From NCBI GenBank assembly GCA_016756835.1, contig JAESPE010000027.1:1-39707 (forward strand): 39,707 nucleotides of DNA, read 5' to 3'. Positions within the stretch are counted from its first letter, which is position 1. Each line of letters begins with the position of its first letter. The stretch comes from a gamma proteobacterium endosymbiont of Lamellibrachia anaximandri (lineage in GTDB: Bacteria > Pseudomonadota > Gammaproteobacteria > Chromatiales > Chromatiaceae). The notes beneath the pieces are model-generated. The model was not told the origin of the DNA. It did no database searches and saw nothing but the letters and a program-made list of their open reading frames with translations. The translations under genes and the position numbers were made by a program. Shown here in pieces: positions 36,958 through 39,707 of the stretch.

Positions 36958-38670
36958 CTACGCAGTCGCCTTGGGGTTTAGCTCCGGCAGGCGGTTGCCA
37001 ATTCCCTGTTTTTTTCCGCTGCGTCGAGTGCGGAGCAGCGGTATGCCGGGTCGTATCTCTCGCTTGAATTCCCGTTTCCAGACTTCGAAATCGAGGGTTG
37101 TGTGGCCGTAGATCGCCTGATCCAGATCGTGTACAAGGCCACGTACTCGTTGAGGGTTGGATCTCGGCTGAAAAGCGATGATGCGGTCTGCAATGTCCGC
37201 GAAAGGTGCTCGCGGTGGCATATCCATATGTTTGTTGGCCAGAAAGCGCAGAGTGTAACCCCAGACGTCAGGATCGTTTTCCTGATCAACGCAACGTACG
37301 CAGAACCAGAAACGGATCGACAGTGGTAGCATGCCGACAAGTTGACGGCGCAGTCGTTGCCACTTGGTGATTGGATTGAGGCAGGCAGTGGTGGCGCGAA
37401 ACTTCTTACCGAGCGGAGCGAAAGCCGGCACCATGTTCAGGAAAGGCTTCTTCAATGCGATGGTGAGCGGAGCAAATGCAGCGGGAGGTTTTACCTCACG
37501 TTTTCGATTGGCGATCCAGACCGCCAGCCAGTACCCGAAGATAACACCCAGTGCCACGGCCAGTGGGATCCAGAAGGCGGCGGGGGAGCCGGCGGGGAAA
37601 AATGTGCTCGTCTTGGTCAGGCCGAAAAGCCCTTCCCCCCTTAAACCACTACCACTGACAGCCAGGGGTTTGACGGGTTCGGAGGCATGCTGCGGCATGC
37701 CTGTTCTGATATTCCACCAGGGTATACGCAACTCGGGTAGCTGCAGCTCACCACCATGCTGGGGGACCAGCGTGAAGGTTTCGATGCGGCTTCCCAGAAT
37801 CTTTTTGCCACTCTTGCTGAGCTTGGTTTGGGTGCGAGTCTTCTCCCGGTAAACCCGAAAGGCTGGGCTTTGCAGCTGGCGTTCGAGACTGGGCAGGAGA
37901 TTACCGGACGCGCCGATGGCCTTGATTTCAATCGTCAGGCTGGTGGGTTGCCCGGCCGCGAAGCGGGTGTTCTCCGGTAGCCTCGTATTGAGGGTCAACT
38001 GTTCAAGCGGCAGCCAGGGATTGATGGAAGGATCGGCATCTTTGACATCGAGTGTCAGTGGTTTATCACTTGTCGCATCGAAAGTCTTGGGAGCACTGCC
38101 ATATCCACTCATAGGTTCCAGTGTCCCAGTAACGTGAAGCGGCGGAATCTCGATCTTTCCGGGGCGCAGAGGCGTCACCTGGTAGATAAATCCGGTCACG
38201 ATCTCCTGATTTCCTTTACGGGTGCGGGAGCTGGCTGTGGGGCCCTCGATCTTCTGGAAAATGAGCGCGTCGGTTTGCGGCAATTGTGGTGTGGCGGTTT
38301 TGAGGTTGCCGCCACTGATGATGTTGAGATGGAGTAACAGGTTCTCCTGCAGATAGGGGGTTCTGCCTGAGAGTTTGATCTCCAGGCGAGGCGGGCGGGA
38401 TTGTTGACTGTAGTACGGTGTTTGACTGTATCCCGGGCGCTGCATGCCCGGCCAGCCACCAGGTCCGTAAGAGGGGGGCTGCACGGTTGGCGGGGGAAGT
38501 TCCGGCGAGGGGGTACCCTTACTGCGCTGATCCGGTGGCGCATAGTTCCACTGGCTGGCTGGGGGTTGCCAGGGCATATAACCGGGGTAGCCGCCGGGTG
38601 CAGCTACGACATTGGCCGCCAACAGCAGCAAAAGCAAAATGCTTGGAAAAGCGTGCAATCGTTTATCCAT
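36958..38670 (-). CDS. batD: BatD family protein
   Basis: 570-aa protein with an N-terminal signal peptide (LLLLLLAANVVAAPGG), a Pro/Tyr/Gly-rich linker, and beta-rich repeats of the BatD type (RLEIKLSGRTPYLQENLLLHL, GFIYQVTPLRPGKIEIPPLHV). A single transmembrane helix near residues 365-390 (FWIPLAVALGVIFGYWLAVWI) leads into a cytoplasmic tail. BatD belongs to the Bacteroides aerotolerance cluster, where it works with VWA proteins BatA/BatB and TPR protein BatC at the inner membrane. It is encoded directly downstream of the partial Bat protein gene (102-bp gap), supporting the assignment. Confidence 0.88.
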   Translation of the reverse strand: MDKRLHAFPSILLLLLLAANVVAAPGGYPGYMPWQPPASQWNYAPPDQRSKGTPSPELPPPTVQPPSYGPGGWPGMQRPGYSQTPYYSQQSRPPRLEIKLSGRTPYLQENLLLHLNIISGGNLKTATPQLPQTDALIFQKIEGPTASSRTRKGNQEIVTGFIYQVTPLRPGKIEIPPLHVTGTLEPMSGYGSAPKTFDATSDKPLTLDVKDADPSINPWLPLEQLTLNTRLPENTRFAAGQPTSLTIEIKAIGASGNLLPSLERQLQSPAFRVYREKTRTQTKLSKSGKKILGSRIETFTLVPQHGGELQLPELRIPWWNIRTGMPQHASEPVKPLAVSGSGLRGEGLFGLTKTSTFFPAGSPAAFWIPLAVALGVIFGYWLAVWIANRKREVKPPAAFAPLTIALKKPFLNMVPAFAPLGKKFRATTACLNPITKWQRLRRQLVGMLPLSIRFWFCVRCVDQENDPDVWGYTLRFLANKHMDMPPRAPFADIADRIIAFQPRSNPQRVRGLVHDLDQAIYGHTTLDFEVWKREFKREIRPGIPLLRTRRSGKKQGIGNRLPELNPKATA

Positions 38671-38772
38671 CCTCTGAGAACCTCGGTGGTTTCCAGTATT
38701 TATTTGATCTTTATATTTATTAAGGTGTCGGAGTCAAATTTGTTCGGCTCCGACCCAGGCTTATCTTGCGGG

Positions 38773-39707
38773 CTACCAGGGACGCGTCTCAAAATCGCGG
38801 CCGCCTTTGCTGCGCAGATAGTCATATTCCTGGAGTTTGAACTGCTTTTGCATCAGCTGAGCCGGGTCGCCTTCGACCTGCTCCAGCCACTGCTCCATCA
38901 GTGCCATGCCTCCACTCACGCGGGATTGGCTGTCGTCACCGGGGCCGCCGCCTTGCTGTTGGTCGGCATCAGGGGTCGACATATCACCCATCTGGTCGAC
39001 CTGATCGACGGCTTCAGGGGTTGGTTGGCCCTGTGGCAGTGTTTCCGGGTCCTGCTTCTCCTCTCCCAGTTTGCCGGCAGAAGGTTGATCCTGCTCTGCT
39101 GAATCTTCATCCGGTGACTCTCCAAGGCTAGCAGATTTTTCCTCAGGGGATGGCTCTTTACCGGCAGTATCTTCCTGTGGTTCATCCTGCTGGTTGGCCT
39201 CTGCATCCTTTGCTTCGGTCTGCTCCTGTTCGGACTTCCCTGCCTGGTCAGTGCGGTCCTCCTGTTCGCCACCTTCACCTTCGTCCTGCTGTTGTTCGCC
39301 GGCCTTGGGTTCTTCCGACTCTTCTTCGCCTGCCTCGCCCTGCTGCTCAGGGTCATCCTTCTCCTGACCCGCTTCATCCTGCTGTTCGCTCTCGTCCTTT
39401 TGCTCTCCGGACTGCTGGCCCTGCTGCTCGTCCTCGGATGAACCCTCCTGATCCTGTTCTCCCTGCTGCTCGCCTTCCTGCTCGCTTTCGGACTCTCCCT
39501 CGCCCTGCTGTTCCTCTTCGCTCTGCTCGCCGGATTGGGACTCCTGCTGCTGTTCACCTGAAGAGCCCTCCTGTTGTTCCTCTGACTCCGATTCTCCCTC
39601 TTGTTGCTCTTCGGACTCCTGTTCGCCGGATTCCTTCTGCTCTTCGGACTCCTGTTCGCCGGATTCCTTCTGCTCTTCGGACTCCTGTTCGCCGGATTCC
39701 TTCTGCT
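38773..39707 (-). CDS. C-terminal part of a Bat VWA/TPR-type protein, Glu/Gln-rich
   Basis: The frame is open from its stop at 38773 to the window edge, about 311 codons, so the N-terminal part is missing. Nearly all of it is a low-complexity linker rich in Glu, Gln, Ser and Gly; the outermost part is three perfect 33-bp units encoding QKESGEQESEE (39607-39705). It ends with a conserved-looking globular segment, GGMALMEQWLEQVEGDP, AQLMQKQFKLQEYDYLRS and ETRPW, as in gammaproteobacterial BatB/BatC fusion proteins. batD follows directly. Identification rests on this tail and on batD; the VWA and TPR parts would lie beyond the window. Confidence 0.72.
   Translation of the reverse strand, partial: QKESGEQESEEQKESGEQESEEQKESGEQESEEQQEGESESEEQQEGSSGEQQQESQSGEQSEEEQQGEGESESEQEGEQQGEQDQEGSSEDEQQGQQSGEQKDESEQQDEAGQEKDDPEQQGEAGEEESEEPKAGEQQQDEGEGGEQEDRTDQAGKSEQEQTEAKDAEANQQDEPQEDTAGKEPSPEEKSASLGESPDEDSAEQDQPSAGKLGEEKQDPETLPQGQPTPEAVDQVDQMGDMSTPDADQQQGGGPGDDSQSRVSGGMALMEQWLEQVEGDPAQLMQKQFKLQEYDYLRSKGGRDFETRPW
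39607..39705. repeat. Three perfect 33-bp tandem repeats at the right edge
   Basis: Units at 39607-39639, 39640-39672 and 39673-39705 are identical and in frame (11 codons each) with the Bat-type gene. The array runs into the window end, so more copies may follow. It would be prone to slippage and is a plausible cause of the contig end here. Confidence 0.95.

Noticed and set aside
38916-39557. 213-aa Arg/Ser-rich minus-strand frame
   Set aside because: It is an out-of-frame reading of the Glu/Gln-rich Bat repeat region.
39607-39707. CRISPR-like array
   Set aside because: The units are contiguous, without spacers, and are in-frame coding repeats.

Overview
The window looks like a chromosomal contig from a chemoautotrophic, probably sulfur-oxidising gammaproteobacterium. 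The main reason is a tkt-gap-pgk-pyk-fba gene run whose aldolase is of the Calvin-cycle class II type. Supporting features are a proteobacterial-type SAH riboswitch and a Bat (aerotolerance) locus. The taxonomic guess is inference. Both window edges fall inside genes: a nonribosomal peptide synthetase (NRPS) on the left and a repeat-rich Bat protein on the right.

Left region (1-9.8 kb), accessory secondary metabolism. A 5'-truncated two-module NRPS carries a luciferase-like flavin monooxygenase inserted in its first adenylation domain, and its condensation domain has lost the catalytic histidine. Two short alpha/beta hydrolases follow, with Arg and Cys in place of the usual nucleophilic Ser. 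A convergent Sfp/EntD-type phosphopantetheinyl transferase could activate the carrier domains. A FemAB/BioF2-like acyltransferase lies next on the minus strand.

Phosphate island (10-17.3 kb): a PhoU-like DUF47 protein, a PiT permease, a P-loop kinase-like protein, a PPP-type phosphatase with an FHA-like N-terminal region, a Na/Pi cotransporter with a PhoU-like tail, and a small lysine-rich protein. Candidate three-half-site Pho boxes lie at 10061-10089 and 14987-15015. The 392 bp that follow hold nested inverted repeats and no gene.

Methyl-cycle region (17.7-21.4 kb, minus strand): metK, then an SAH riboswitch, ahcY and metF. This is a SAM-SAH-methylene-THF module in which ahcY has its own SAH-sensing leader.

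Central carbon region (21.5-29.5 kb, plus strand): a thioredoxin-like protein, then tkt, gap, pgk, pyk and a Calvin-type fba, closed by a strong and apparently bidirectional terminator. Convergent purC and a glutaredoxin follow.

Right region (30.8-39.7 kb): an unknown six-helix membrane protein, a conserved-looking 145-aa protein, an orphan MbcA/ParS-type protein, an MBL-fold hydrolase, a polysaccharide flippase, a polysaccharide deacetylase, BatD, and the C-terminal part of a Bat VWA/TPR-type protein with Glu/Gln-rich repeats. Copies of a GTAGGG...CCCTAC palindromic repeat lie at 18591-18665 and 31612-31677. No rRNA, tRNA, CRISPR array or intact insertion sequence was seen.
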